Assembly (NCBI GenBank): GCA_030153045.1
Contig: JASLID010000028.1
Coordinates: 1 to 43,343 of the forward strand
Source of the DNA: Flavobacterium sp.
GTDB lineage: Bacteria > Bacteroidota > Bacteroidia > Flavobacteriales > Flavobacteriaceae
Direction: 5' to 3'
Length of the DNA stretch: 43,343 nucleotides
Position 1 is the stretch's first letter. Each line of letters opens with the position of its first letter. The notes under the pieces were generated by a model that did not search any database, was not told the origin of the DNA, and saw only the letters and a program-made list of their open reading frames with translations. The position numbers and the translations under genes are program-made. Positions 31,387 through 41,454 of this stretch are shown here, piece by piece.

Positions 31387-34122
31387 TTATTCTAAAGTCA
31401 AAGTAATCTGACCGTCATCGTCTAATTCGATGTTATAGTCGGTTAATTCAGTGCTGTCTTCAACAACTTCTAATTCTTCAGGAATGACTTCAACTGGTTC
31501 CTCAAAAGGCAAAGATTCTAATAAATTGACTTGTTTCAATTTATCAGTTGTCAACTGATTACCTAAAGCTTTAATTCCTTTAATCATTATAAATTGCTCC
31601 ATGTCAATGGTTTGATTTTCTTTCTGAACCCCTTTTGTTTTAGCAAAAACAACTTCGGCAACAGGTCTCCAATCAGTAGAAACAATTTCTAATTGCGATT
31701 TTTCATGTTCAGTAATGAAGATTTCTTCTTTATTTTCGTTTTCGACTAAAAAACGTTTGATAAAGTAGCGTTCTTTTTCTCCATCGAAATAAATCGCAGA
31801 AACCGGTTTTTTAGGATGCCATTTCTCCAAAACAACCATGTCTTCATCAAAATGTGTGGTCAATTCGGGAATAATAGTTTTTAATTTTCCGGATTGATTG
31901 ATGATCAGCAAACGGTCATTAGGTCTGAATTCGCCCAACAACTCCCCTCTTCCATCGACATTTAAACGTTGAACGGTATCGTCAAACCAAATTTTTCTCG
32001 GACGTAAAGTAGAAATACCTTTTTCCTTCAATTCGATTTTCTTGATTGGGTATTTAGAAACTGTATTTCCTTTGGAAGCACGGCCTTTTATCGCAATATC
32101 AGCAAAATCTAAGTCCCATTTTAATTTTTTCACACTTCCCACCTGACGCAATAAAATCGTAACGACTTCCGCTTCTCCATTTGGATTGTGTGAAAAATAC
32201 AATACCTGTGATCCCGGTTTTTCCTGAGTCAGATCATACGCTTTATCTCGGGTCACCCCTGAAACATTGAAACGTTTTATGAACGAAGAACCTGATTTTC
32301 CATCACGATAAATCATATTATAAATGGTACGCTTATCGTTTTTATCGAAAACAGCAATATGAATAATGTCTTTCCCAATGAATTTCTTATCGTCAACCTT
32401 AGAAATCATCATTCGACCATCACGCAAAAACACAATCACGTCATCAATATCAGAACAATCCGCAACGTATTCGTCCTTCTTCAAACCTGTTCCAAAGAAA
32501 CCTTCTTCCTTATTTACATAAAGCTTCGTGTTTCTTAAAACTACTTTTGTAGCTTCAATGGTATCGAATGAACGCAATTCAGTTTGACGCTCACGGCCTT
32601 TTCCGTATTTTTCTTTTAATCGGACGAAATAATCGACAGCAAAATCAATCAGATTGTCTAAATGATGCTGTACTTCTTTCATTTCATCTTCCAACTTCGA
32701 AATAAAATCATCCGCTTTATCCGAATCAAATCGGGTAATACGAATCATTGGAATTTGAGTCAGTCTTTGCAGATCGTCATCAATAATATCTCGAACGAAT
32801 GATTTTTTGAAAGGCTCAAAACGTTTGTACATATAAGTATAAAGCGATTCCCTGTCTGAATACAATTTGAAATCGATGTACATTTCTTCACGAATGAAAA
32901 TCTTTTCTAACGTAGAAAAATGCCATTTTGCTTTTAGTTCTTCCAATTGAATTTCCAATTCAGCTTTCAATAACTGAACCGTACGATTGGTTGAAATTTT
33001 AAGCATATCAGAAACACCAATAAACAATGGCTTATTATCCTGAATCACACATCCTAAAGGCGCGACCGAAGTTTCGCAGGCTGTAAAAGCATACAAAGCA
33101 TCAATCGATTTATCTGGAGAAACCCCTGGAAAAAGATGGATTAGAATCTCCACTTCCGCCGCGGTGTTATCTTCAATTTTCTTGATTTTGATTTTCCCTT
33201 TTTCGTTGGCTTTCAGAATACTGTCAATTAATGTTGACGTATTGGTTGAAAACGGAATTTGGGTAATCACTAAAGTTTGCTTGTCTAATTGAGCAATTTT
33301 GGCACGCACACGAACACGTCCGCCACGCAATCCGTCGTTATAATTGGAAACATCCGCAATACCTGCTGTTTGGAAATCCGGAAAAATCGTAAACGGCTTT
33401 CCTTTTAATATTTTTATAGAAGCATCTATTAATTCATTGAAGTTGTGCGGTAACACTTTCGTGGAAAGTCCAACGGCAATACCTTCGGCACCTGACGCTA
33501 ATAATAATGGGAATTTTACGGGAAGGTTGTTTGGTTCAGCACGTCTTCCGTCGTAAGAAACACCCCAATCGGTAATCTTTGGAGAATATAGAACTTCTAA
33601 AGCAAATTTAGACAAACGGGCTTCAATATAACGGGAAGCAGCTGCGCTATCTCCTGTTAGTATATTTCCCCAGTTTCCCTGGCAATCGATTAATAATTCA
33701 CGCTGGCCAATTTGCACCATAGCATCACCAATACTCGCATCTCCGTGAGGATGATACTGCATGGTGTGACCAACAACATTCGCTACTTTATTGTAACGAC
33801 CATCGTCTAGTTCTTTTAGCGAGTGCATGATACGACGTTGTACCGGTTTGAAGCCGTCTTCAATGGCAGGAACAGCACGTTCCAAAATCACATAAGAAGC
33901 ATAGTCCAAAAACCAATCCTTGTACATTCCTGTTACTTTCGTAATAGTATCTTCCGGATTTTCGTTATGGTCGTAAAAATGCTCTCCTTCAAAAGATTTG
34001 GCGTCAACATTTATGATTTCATCAGCATTTTCATCTGAATCATTTTCAGGTTGATTTTCTTCTGATTGATTTTCCTCTTCAGGATTTTCTGGAATTAAGT
34101 TATCTTCTTCTTCGTCTTTCAT
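31387..34122 (-). CDS. parC: DNA topoisomerase IV subunit A
   Basis: 911 aa. The type IIA breakage-reunion core begins at about residue 65 (DWFLDYASYVILERAVPAIEDGFKPVQRRIMHSL); the catalytic Tyr lies in AAASRYIEARLSKF near 165. A beta-pinwheel-like C-terminal domain follows, but no GyrA-box (QRRGGKG) is present, so parC rather than gyrA. It cleaves and rejoins DNA to decatenate chromosomes, with ParE. Both ends are acidic: residues 1-55 are Glu/Asn-rich and the tail ends ELDDDGQITLTLE. It is 44 bp downstream of parE. Confidence 0.95.
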   Translation of the reverse strand: MKDEEEDNLIPENPEEENQSEENQPENDSDENADEIINVDAKSFEGEHFYDHNENPEDTITKVTGMYKDWFLDYASYVILERAVPAIEDGFKPVQRRIMHSLKELDDGRYNKVANVVGHTMQYHPHGDASIGDAMVQIGQRELLIDCQGNWGNILTGDSAAASRYIEARLSKFALEVLYSPKITDWGVSYDGRRAEPNNLPVKFPLLLASGAEGIAVGLSTKVLPHNFNELIDASIKILKGKPFTIFPDFQTAGIADVSNYNDGLRGGRVRVRAKIAQLDKQTLVITQIPFSTNTSTLIDSILKANEKGKIKIKKIEDNTAAEVEILIHLFPGVSPDKSIDALYAFTACETSVAPLGCVIQDNKPLFIGVSDMLKISTNRTVQLLKAELEIQLEELKAKWHFSTLEKIFIREEMYIDFKLYSDRESLYTYMYKRFEPFKKSFVRDIIDDDLQRLTQIPMIRITRFDSDKADDFISKLEDEMKEVQHHLDNLIDFAVDYFVRLKEKYGKGRERQTELRSFDTIEATKVVLRNTKLYVNKEEGFFGTGLKKDEYVADCSDIDDVIVFLRDGRMMISKVDDKKFIGKDIIHIAVFDKNDKRTIYNMIYRDGKSGSSFIKRFNVSGVTRDKAYDLTQEKPGSQVLYFSHNPNGEAEVVTILLRQVGSVKKLKWDLDFADIAIKGRASKGNTVSKYPIKKIELKEKGISTLRPRKIWFDDTVQRLNVDGRGELLGEFRPNDRLLIINQSGKLKTIIPELTTHFDEDMVVLEKWHPKKPVSAIYFDGEKERYFIKRFLVENENKEEIFITEHEKSQLEIVSTDWRPVAEVVFAKTKGVQKENQTIDMEQFIMIKGIKALGNQLTTDKLKQVNLLESLPFEEPVEVIPEELEVVEDSTELTDYNIELDDDGQITLTLE

Positions 34123-34166
34123 TTATGCTGAATTTATTTCAGTATCTTTTCAATTAACAACTAATT

Positions 34167-36023
34167 TTATGCTTCTTCAATCACATCCAATTCCACTTTC
34201 AGATTATTGATGATGAATTCTTGTCTGTCGGGTGTGTTTTTACCCATATAAAACTCTAACAATGTTTCAATAGAAGTGGCTTTATCCAACATCACAGGAT
34301 CCAATCGGATGGTTTCACCAATAAAATTTTTAAATTCATCAGGAGAAATCTCTCCCAATCCTTTAAATCGGGTGATTTCTGGTTTTGGCTTCAATTTTTC
34401 CATCGCCGCTTTTCGCTCTTCTTCCGAATAGCAATAAATAGTTTCTTTCTTGTTTCGAATTCTAAAAAGCGGTGTTTGTAAAATATATAAATGTCCTTCT
34501 TTGATCATTTCAGGAAAAAACTGCAGGAAAAATGTAATTAACAGCAAACGGATGTGCATTCCATCGACATCGGCATCGGTAGCGATTACGATATTATTGT
34601 AACGCAGATCTTCCATACTTTCTTCGATGTTTAATGCCGCCTGAAGCAAGTTGAATTCTTCGTTTTCATAAACGATTTTCTTCGACATTCCGTACGAATT
34701 CAAAGGCTTACCACGCAAACTGAAAACCGCCTGAGTATTCACATCACGTGATTTAGTAATAGAACCCGAAGCCGAATCTCCCTCGGTGATAAAAAGGGTA
34801 CTTTCTAAGCTTCGTGGATTTTTGGCATCAGTCAAATGCACACGACAGTCCCGTAATTTTTTATTGTGTAAATTGGCTTTTTTAGCACGGTCTTTCGCTA
34901 ATTTTCGAATGCCTGATAATTCCTTTCGTTCGCGTTCGGCTTGTAAAATCTTACGCAGCAAAGCATCAGCCACTTCAGGATTTTTATGAAGGAAATTGTC
35001 TAATTTGGTTTTAATAAAATCATTAACAAATGTTCTTACCGATGGAGAGTTAGGTCCCATATCAGTAGATCCTAATTTTGTTTTGGTTTGAGATTCGAAA
35101 ACAGGCTCTTCTACCCTAACCACAATAGCAGAAACAATAGATTTACGAATATCCGAAGCTTCAAAAGGTTTGTTGTAAAATTCCTTAATGGTTTTTACAA
35201 GCGCTTCTCTAAAAGCTCCTAAATGCGTTCCTCCCTGTGTTGTATTTTGTCCGTTAACAAATGAATAATATTCTTCTGAATACTGGGTTTTACTGTGTGT
35301 TATCGCTACTTCGATATCATCGCCCAGTAAGTGAATAATTGGATACACCATATCTTCTTCAGAAATAGTTTCTTCCAATAAATCTTTTAGACCATTGTCT
35401 GAATAAAACTTTTCACCGTTGTAAATGATGGTCAGTCCTGTATTCAGATAACAATAATTTTTAAGCATCTTAATGATGTACTCATTACGGTATTTGTAAT
35501 GCTTAAAAATGGCTTCGTCAGCAATAAAAGAAACTTTGGTTCCTTTGCGCTTTGTGCTTTCGATAATATCTTCTTCGAGGGTTAGATTTCCTGCAGAGAA
35601 TTCGGCTGCTTTTTGTTGGTTGTCACGTACTGATTCTACTCGGAAATAATTAGAAAGCGCATTCACTGCTTTAGTACCAACTCCATTTAAACCAACTGAT
35701 TTCTTAAACGCTTTAGAATCGTACTTTCCACCTGTGTTCATTTTAGAAACTACGTCAACGACTTTTCCTAATGGAATACCTCGTCCGTAATCGCGGACAG
35801 TAACCAATTTATCTTTCATGGTTACTTCGATGGTTTTTCCAGCGCCCATGACAAATTCATCGATACAGTTGTCGAGAACCTCTTTCAGAAGAATATAAAT
35901 ACCATCATCAGGTGATGAACCATCTCCCAACTTCCCAATGTACATTCCGGGACGCATACGGATGTGTTCTTTCCAGTCGAGTGAACGGATATTGTCCTCA
36001 GTATATTGATCTTGCTCTTGCAT
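34167..36023 (-). CDS. parE: DNA topoisomerase IV subunit B
   Basis: 618 aa, somewhat shorter than GyrB. The GHKL ATPase has IRMRPGMYIGKLGDGS near the N-terminus, DNCIDEF for the Mg/ATP site and GRGIPLG. The TOPRIM region has TLFITEGDSASGS and ATDADVDGMHIRLLLITFF, and SLRGKPLNSYG is also typical. It supplies ATP-driven strand passage with ParC, the next gene 44 bp on. Gene order parE-parC is common in Bacteroidota. Confidence 0.96.
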   Translation of the reverse strand: MQEQDQYTEDNIRSLDWKEHIRMRPGMYIGKLGDGSSPDDGIYILLKEVLDNCIDEFVMGAGKTIEVTMKDKLVTVRDYGRGIPLGKVVDVVSKMNTGGKYDSKAFKKSVGLNGVGTKAVNALSNYFRVESVRDNQQKAAEFSAGNLTLEEDIIESTKRKGTKVSFIADEAIFKHYKYRNEYIIKMLKNYCYLNTGLTIIYNGEKFYSDNGLKDLLEETISEEDMVYPIIHLLGDDIEVAITHSKTQYSEEYYSFVNGQNTTQGGTHLGAFREALVKTIKEFYNKPFEASDIRKSIVSAIVVRVEEPVFESQTKTKLGSTDMGPNSPSVRTFVNDFIKTKLDNFLHKNPEVADALLRKILQAERERKELSGIRKLAKDRAKKANLHNKKLRDCRVHLTDAKNPRSLESTLFITEGDSASGSITKSRDVNTQAVFSLRGKPLNSYGMSKKIVYENEEFNLLQAALNIEESMEDLRYNNIVIATDADVDGMHIRLLLITFFLQFFPEMIKEGHLYILQTPLFRIRNKKETIYCYSEEERKAAMEKLKPKPEITRFKGLGEISPDEFKNFIGETIRLDPVMLDKATSIETLLEFYMGKNTPDRQEFIINNLKVELDVIEEA

Positions 36024-36253
36024 TTTATAAAAATCGATTTTAACTACGTTCAGTTCGGTCTATGCTTTTCGCATCTCCCTCGGGTGTGCTAATATAATAG
36101 AATTGATTTTAATATAAAATACTGTTCAGTTAAAGTTATCAAGATTCTATTCAACAAAAATATTAACAAACAATATCCTATAAAATTATAGTTAAATATA
36201 TAAATAGTCTTTTTTTTGTTAAATTCGCTAAAACATTAAACAAACTAAAAACT

Positions 36254-38767
36254 ATGAAGAAACAATTTATTTTACCTCTTATGCTATTTTCCATTTCCTA
36301 TGGATATTCACAGGAAACAGAAATTGAAAAAGAGCAAAACAAGGAATTAGAAGAAGTTACTGTCCAAGCTGTAGGTTCTAGAAATTCTAAAAGAACGGTT
36401 GTAAATTCGGCAGTTCCAATTGATATTATTAACGTAAAAGATGTAACAACACAAAGCGGTAAAATTGAAATTAATGAATTGCTTCAATATGTTGCCCCAT
36501 CTTTTAATGCTACCAAACAATCAGGTTCAGACGGTGCAGATCACGTTGATCCTGCTTCCTTGAGAGGAATGGGACCTGATCAGACATTAGTGTTGATTAA
36601 TGGTAAAAGAAGGCATCAATCTTCGTTAATTAATCTTTTTGGAACACGTGGAAGGGGAAATACGGGAACTGACTTGAATACTATTCCAGCTTCATCTATT
36701 AAAAGAATCGAGATTCTTCGTGACGGTGCTGCGGCTCAATATGGATCGGACGCTATATCAGGTGTAATCAATATTGTTTTAAATGATAATGTAAGTGAAT
36801 TAAACGGAGCGGTTACTTATGGTGGTTACTATACAAAGGCGCCTGGTGAATTTCCAATGGGAACAGCAAATACTACCGATTTTAGATTGGATAAAAATGG
36901 TTTTGGGAATTCTTTTGGAAAAAACAAAGATTTCGATGGTAATTCAATAAAAGTAGCTGCAAATTATGGTATTCCAATAGGTAAAAATGGAGGTTTTGCT
37001 AATTTTACCACAGAATTTTTGAAAAAAGAAAAAACATTGCGTCCTGGATTTGATTTTAGAAAAGGATTTGGAGAGGCTGAAATATTTAGTGCCAACTTTT
37101 TGGCAAATTTATCTATTCCAATTTCAGATAAAATCGAGTTTTATGCTTTTGGAGGGAGAAATTATAGAGATACTGATGCCTACGCTTTTACCAGAAATGA
37201 TGGTGAGAGGGTTGTAGAATCAATATATCCAGGAGGGTTTACTCCAAGAATTACTTCAAATATTATTGACAACTCGGTAGCTGCCGGTTTTAGAAAAAAA
37301 ACTACTAGTGGTTGGAAAATTGATTTGAGTAATACCTATGGTAAAAATATTTTTGACTATCAAATTGAAGGAACCTTAAATGCTTCTTTAGAAAGTGCAT
37401 CACCAACGGAGTTTGATGCTGGAGGACATAGTCTAAGTCAAAACACAACAAATTTAGATTTTTCAAAAAATTATGATTCTGTTTTAAAAGGAATGAATGT
37501 TGCCTTTGGAGCTGAGTTTCGTTATGAGAAATTTAAAATTTTTGCTGGTGAAATAGGTTCTTATGCTACTTATGATACTAATGGGGATCCAATAACCGAC
37601 CCAACAACGCAATCTGCTCCAATTGACCCTATATCTGGAAATCCTAGACCAGGAGGTTCACAAGGTTTTCCGGGTTATAGCCCTAAAAATGAAGTAAATG
37701 AAGGAAGAAGCAATTTTTCATTGTATGGAGATACTGAATTTGATATCACAGATAAATTTTTAGTGAGTGTAGCAGGACGTTTTGAAAATTATAGTGACTT
37801 TGGAAGTACTATAAACGGTAAATTAGCATCTAGATATAAGATTACAGATAAAATCAATGTTAGAGGTTCTGTAAGCACAGGATTTAGAGCACCTTCATTA
37901 GCGCAAATTTATTACAATACTAGTTTTACTAACTTTAGCAGTTCAGGCGCAACAGAAGTATTACTTTCTGCAAATGACAGCCCTGTTACAAAAGCATTTG
38001 GAATTGGAAAACTTAATGAAGAAAAAGCATTAAATGCATCGTTAGGTTTTACTGTAACTCAAGGCGATTTTACCGCAACTATTGATGGTTATATGATTAA
38101 CGTTAAAGATAGAATTGTATTGACTGGATATTTTGACGCGACTTCTTTAGGCTTAAATGTCGATTCAGCACAATTTTTTACCAATGGAGTAGATACTAAA
38201 ACAAAAGGATTAGATTTAGTATTAGCTTGGAAAAAAACCGTTGGTAATTCTAAATTTGGTGCCACATTCGTTGGAAATATCAATGATATGGAAATTACCA
38301 GTGTTAAAAATAACAACTTAGACAATCAAACCTTTTTTGGAGAACGTGATAAAGCATTCTTATTAGCTTCTGCTCCTTCAAACAAATTTGCATTGAATTT
38401 AAATTATGCATACAAAGCGATTGATGCTGGTCTTGCCTTTACTAGATTTAGCGAAGTTAAATTATTAGACTATCAAGTTTATGAAGATCCGGAAGATTAC
38501 AGAACTGACCCTTCAGAAACTCCAGAGCAATTATTTTCAAACCAAATGAAAGCTGCAACCGACACTTATGGTGTTAAAATTGTAACGGATTTAACTTTAG
38601 GGATTAAAATTTCTAAAGCTTTCAAATTAACTTTAGGGGCGAACAATTTACTTAATATTTATCCTGATCAACAAGATGACTGGGTAGAAGCAGGTGGATA
38701 CTGGGACGCTGTACAAATGGGATTCAGCGGTGCTTATTTTTATACTAGATTAGGTTTAAGATTCTAA
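36254..38767 (+). CDS. TonB-dependent outer-membrane receptor
   Basis: 837 aa. A signal peptide ends near ISYGYSQ. The plug domain carries LRGMGPDQTLVLINGKRRHQ and IEILRDGAAAQYGSDAISGVINIVL (typical plug). The rest is a 22-strand-like barrel, ending with Phe (YTRLGLRF), the terminal aromatic expected by the BAM machinery. It would take up an unidentified ligand with TonB energy. The N-terminus has no CarboxypepD_reg domain, so it is not a SusC-type. No substrate-binding partner (SusD) adjoins. A one-mismatch -7 box (TAAATTCG, 36220-36227) precedes it. Confidence 0.92.
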   Translation: MKKQFILPLMLFSISYGYSQETEIEKEQNKELEEVTVQAVGSRNSKRTVVNSAVPIDIINVKDVTTQSGKIEINELLQYVAPSFNATKQSGSDGADHVDPASLRGMGPDQTLVLINGKRRHQSSLINLFGTRGRGNTGTDLNTIPASSIKRIEILRDGAAAQYGSDAISGVINIVLNDNVSELNGAVTYGGYYTKAPGEFPMGTANTTDFRLDKNGFGNSFGKNKDFDGNSIKVAANYGIPIGKNGGFANFTTEFLKKEKTLRPGFDFRKGFGEAEIFSANFLANLSIPISDKIEFYAFGGRNYRDTDAYAFTRNDGERVVESIYPGGFTPRITSNIIDNSVAAGFRKKTTSGWKIDLSNTYGKNIFDYQIEGTLNASLESASPTEFDAGGHSLSQNTTNLDFSKNYDSVLKGMNVAFGAEFRYEKFKIFAGEIGSYATYDTNGDPITDPTTQSAPIDPISGNPRPGGSQGFPGYSPKNEVNEGRSNFSLYGDTEFDITDKFLVSVAGRFENYSDFGSTINGKLASRYKITDKINVRGSVSTGFRAPSLAQIYYNTSFTNFSSSGATEVLLSANDSPVTKAFGIGKLNEEKALNASLGFTVTQGDFTATIDGYMINVKDRIVLTGYFDATSLGLNVDSAQFFTNGVDTKTKGLDLVLAWKKTVGNSKFGATFVGNINDMEITSVKNNNLDNQTFFGERDKAFLLASAPSNKFALNLNYAYKAIDAGLAFTRFSEVKLLDYQVYEDPEDYRTDPSETPEQLFSNQMKAATDTYGVKIVTDLTLGIKISKAFKLTLGANNLLNIYPDQQDDWVEAGGYWDAVQMGFSGAYFYTRLGLRF

Positions 38768-38781
38768 ATAATAATGGATTA

Positions 38782-38812
38782 AAAAAAGCCACTCGTTTTG
38801 AGTGGCTTTTTT
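38782..38812. terminator. Bidirectional terminator
   Basis: GCCACTC / GAGTGGC (38788-38794 and 38800-38806) with A/T flanks, between the receptor gene and the convergent TIGR02117 gene. Confidence 0.9.
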
Positions 38813-39494
38813 ATTTATAATGGTACAAGATCCCTTTATCATGAACCGCCCACAAACATGCTTTTTGATTAGCTGCTTTTAAAGCGTTATTGGTCCAAGT
38901 ATTACAAGTATAAAACAAACTATAACCTCCTTTTGCTTCGTAAAAAGCATCTCGATTTCCATAATTATGACCCGGGATCCATTGTAATTTATCATTAGAA
39001 TCCAATTGAAAACTATCTGAAATAAAAGCGGTTAATCTTTGATATTCTTCTTCCGAAATTTTGATTTTTTTACAACTTTCATCTTCTTTCAAATTATTGT
39101 AAAAAGTGATATGAATGGCTGAATCTCCTAAATTGAAAGCAGCTTTAAAAGCAGTACTCAACTTCAAATCTGACCATTCAGGCGTGTTCAAATAAAATTC
39201 TCTGTCACCCCAACCGAAACCAAGATAGTTGGCTAAACTGTCTTTAGATTTTGTATGTTCAAAAAGAATATCTTTTGACCAATCTTTAATCTCGTTTTTT
39301 ACAGGAACAATTACATCTGTGTGAACTCCATTGGAAGAAATGAAAATTTCAATTGATTTGTTTTCTTGAGAAACATCTGAATTAACTGGAATTTTAGAAA
39401 TTAATATCATCGAAATTACATACAAAATAACAAAGCCAAATAATCCTAAGGTAGTATAACTAATAGTTTTAAAAATTCTTTTAATTAATTTCAT
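38811..39494 (-). CDS. TIGR02117/DUF2459 membrane-anchored protein
   Basis: 227 aa from the ATG at 39494 (MKLIKRIFKTISYTTLGLFG); a longer frame adds 16 residues without family character. One N-terminal membrane helix, then SNGVHTDVIVPVKNEIKDW, GWGDREFYLNTPEW and YTCNTWTNNALKAA, all typical of this family. The conserved His and Cys (HTD, YTCNTW) could form a catalytic pair; the function is not known. 62 bp downstream of the flavin reductase. Confidence 0.88.
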   Translation of the reverse strand: MKLIKRIFKTISYTTLGLFGFVILYVISMILISKIPVNSDVSQENKSIEIFISSNGVHTDVIVPVKNEIKDWSKDILFEHTKSKDSLANYLGFGWGDREFYLNTPEWSDLKLSTAFKAAFNLGDSAIHITFYNNLKEDESCKKIKISEEEYQRLTAFISDSFQLDSNDKLQWIPGHNYGNRDAFYEAKGGYSLFYTCNTWTNNALKAANQKACLWAVHDKGILYHYK

Positions 39495-39556
39495 ATTTAA
39501 CTTTTTATATTGTTGTTCACAATGACAACAAACAATTTTCAAGCCAAAAAACGAAA

Positions 39557-40084
39557 CTACAAACTAAAATTTCCTACAATCTCTTTAATCTGATTATCCA
39601 ATTCTGGATTTGAGATTCTATTATGTTCAATATCAAAGTTTTCGTTGAAACTAGGCAATGAAAAAACAGCTTGAATATTTGCGCCGTATCGTGGTAAATT
39701 GCTTTTAGCCAATTCTAAAACACTGGCTCCTCCTCTACCACCTGGCGAAGTAGCCATGAGTAACATCGGTTTTTGTTGAAAAACATCTTTGTATTGACGC
39801 GAAGCCCAATCGAAAGTGTTTTTGAATGCGGTTGAATAACTTCCATTGTTTTCAGCTAATGACATGACAATAATATCAGCACTAGCTAATTTGTCTAGAA
39901 AATCTTTAGCTAATAGGGGCTGACCAATTTCTGCTTCTAAATCGACCCCGAAAACAGGTAAAGCAAAATCATTTAAATCTAAAACTTCCACTGTGGCATT
40001 TTCAAACAAATGCGACACATAAGTAGCTAATTTTTTGTTGATTGATTTTTTACTATTACTTCCGGCAAATGCTATGATTTTCAT
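39557..40084 (-). CDS. NADPH-dependent FMN reductase (flavodoxin fold)
   Basis: 175 aa from the ATG at 40084 (MKIIAFAGSNSKKSINKKLA). GSNSKKS forms the FMN phosphate loop, and LLMATSPGGRGGASVL is the second flavin motif. Such proteins reduce FMN, quinones, azo dyes or chromate with NADPH; the substrate is unknown. The longer frame to 40117 adds only 11 residues and starts near the ychF terminator, so it is rejected. It is followed by the TIGR02117 gene. Confidence 0.88.
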   Translation of the reverse strand: MKIIAFAGSNSKKSINKKLATYVSHLFENATVEVLDLNDFALPVFGVDLEAEIGQPLLAKDFLDKLASADIIVMSLAENNGSYSTAFKNTFDWASRQYKDVFQQKPMLLMATSPGGRGGASVLELAKSNLPRYGANIQAVFSLPSFNENFDIEHNRISNPELDNQIKEIVGNFSL

Positions 40085-40117
40085 AAGTTGTGATTTAGTT
40101 ATCCTTAAAAGTAACAA

Positions 40118-40147
40118 AAAAAGCGAAACATTTCTGCTTCGCTTTTT
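40118..40147 (-). terminator. Terminator of ychF
   Basis: AAAAAGCGAA / TTCGCTTTTT (40118-40127 and 40138-40147), between the ychF stop and the next start on the minus strand. Confidence 0.8.
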
Positions 40148-40167
40148 CTTATGTATATAAATTACGA

Positions 40168-41262
40168 TTACACGTTAAAACGGAAATGCATCACATCACC
40201 ATCTTTTACAATGTATTCTTTACCTTCCACACGTAGTTTACCCGCTTCTTTTGCTTTAGCTTCTGAACCTAAGCTAGAGTAATCATCAAAAGCAATTACT
40301 TCGGCACGGATAAATCCTTTTTCGAAATCAGTATGAATCACACCAGCTGCTTTTGGAGCTGTATCACCTACATTGATAGTCCAAGCACGAACTTCTTTAA
40401 CTCCAGCGGTGAAATAAGTCTGTAATTTTAATAATTTGTATGCTGCACGGATTAATACTGCTGAACCTGGCTCAGACAATCCCATATCTTCTAAGAATAC
40501 TTGACGCTCTTCGTAGCTTTCTAATTCTGTAATATCAGCTTCAGCACCTACAGAAAGAATGATTACTTCCGCTTGCTCATCTTTTACCAATTCACGAACC
40601 TGATCTACATATTTGTTTCCATTAACTGCCGAAGCCTCGTCAACATTACAAACATATAAAACTGGTTTAGTTGTAATTAATTGGAAATCTTCCATTAATT
40701 CAACTTCGTCATTATTTTGAGGTAGCACAGTACGAGCAGATTTGGCTTGCATTAAGGCTTCGCGAATTCTATCTAAGAATGCTTTTTCAACTTGTGCTTC
40801 TTTATTTCCTGTTTTAGCAGCACGATTAACTTTCTCTAAACGTTTGTCAACCGTTTCTAAATCTTTTAATTGTAATTCGATATCTATTGTTTCTTTATCA
40901 CGAATTGGATTTACATTTCCATCAACGTGCACAATGTTATCGTTATCAAAACAACGTAAAACGTGAATAATAGCATTACACTCTCTAATGTTTCCAAGGA
41001 ATTGATTTCCTAAACCTTCACCTTTGCTTGCTCCTTTTACCAATCCTGCAATATCTACAATATCTACAGTGGCCATTTGAACACGCTCTGGTTTAACCAA
41101 TTCTTCTAATCGATTAATTCTTGGATCTGGAACATTTACCACACCAATGTTGGGTTCTATAGTACAAAACGGAAAGTTAGCACTTTGCGCTTTTGCATTA
41201 GATAAACAATTAAAAAGAGTCGATTTTCCTACGTTTGGTAATCCTACAATTCCTGCTTTCAT
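40168..41262 (-). CDS. ychF: Redox-regulated ATPase YchF
   Basis: 364 aa, matching the family. P-loop GLPNVGKS at residues 7-14; DIAGLVKGASKGEGLGNQFL contains the G3 region; VCNVDEAS is the NxxE that favours ATP over GTP. A C-terminal TGS domain ends RVEGKEYIVKDGDVMHFRFNV. YchF binds the ribosome and acts in stress and redox responses. The start at 41262 (MKAGIVGLPN) fits; the longer frame to 41328 contains a -7 box and is rejected. Confidence 0.97.
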   Translation of the reverse strand: MKAGIVGLPNVGKSTLFNCLSNAKAQSANFPFCTIEPNIGVVNVPDPRINRLEELVKPERVQMATVDIVDIAGLVKGASKGEGLGNQFLGNIRECNAIIHVLRCFDNDNIVHVDGNVNPIRDKETIDIELQLKDLETVDKRLEKVNRAAKTGNKEAQVEKAFLDRIREALMQAKSARTVLPQNNDEVELMEDFQLITTKPVLYVCNVDEASAVNGNKYVDQVRELVKDEQAEVIILSVGAEADITELESYEERQVFLEDMGLSEPGSAVLIRAAYKLLKLQTYFTAGVKEVRAWTINVGDTAPKAAGVIHTDFEKGFIRAEVIAFDDYSSLGSEAKAKEAGKLRVEGKEYIVKDGDVMHFRFNV

Positions 41263-41286
41263 TATGATGATTATTTTAAAAGTGTG

Positions 41287-41294
41287 CAAATATA
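41287..41294 (-). promoter_or_regulatory. -7 box (TATATTTG) of ychF
   Basis: Exact TAnnTTTG on the minus strand, 24 bp before the ATG at 41262. It lies inside the longer reading frame, which argues for the shorter protein. Confidence 0.5.
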
Positions 41295-41417
41295 CTCTAT
41301 TCTTCTCAAGTATTAAAACGGAAACCAATTAGTTAACTAGAAACTTCTATTACAGATAAATGGGAAACATATAATATTTAGAATGAATTGTATAAGACAT
41401 AAGGATAACTCCTGCTC

Positions 41418-41425
41418 TAGCTTTG
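41418..41425 (+). promoter_or_regulatory. -7 box (TAGCTTTG) before the secreted protein gene
   Basis: Exact TAnnTTTG, 29 bp before the ATG at 41455. A matching -33 TTG is not clear. Confidence 0.4.
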
Positions 41426-41454
41426 TAATATATTAATAACAAAAAATTAAAACT

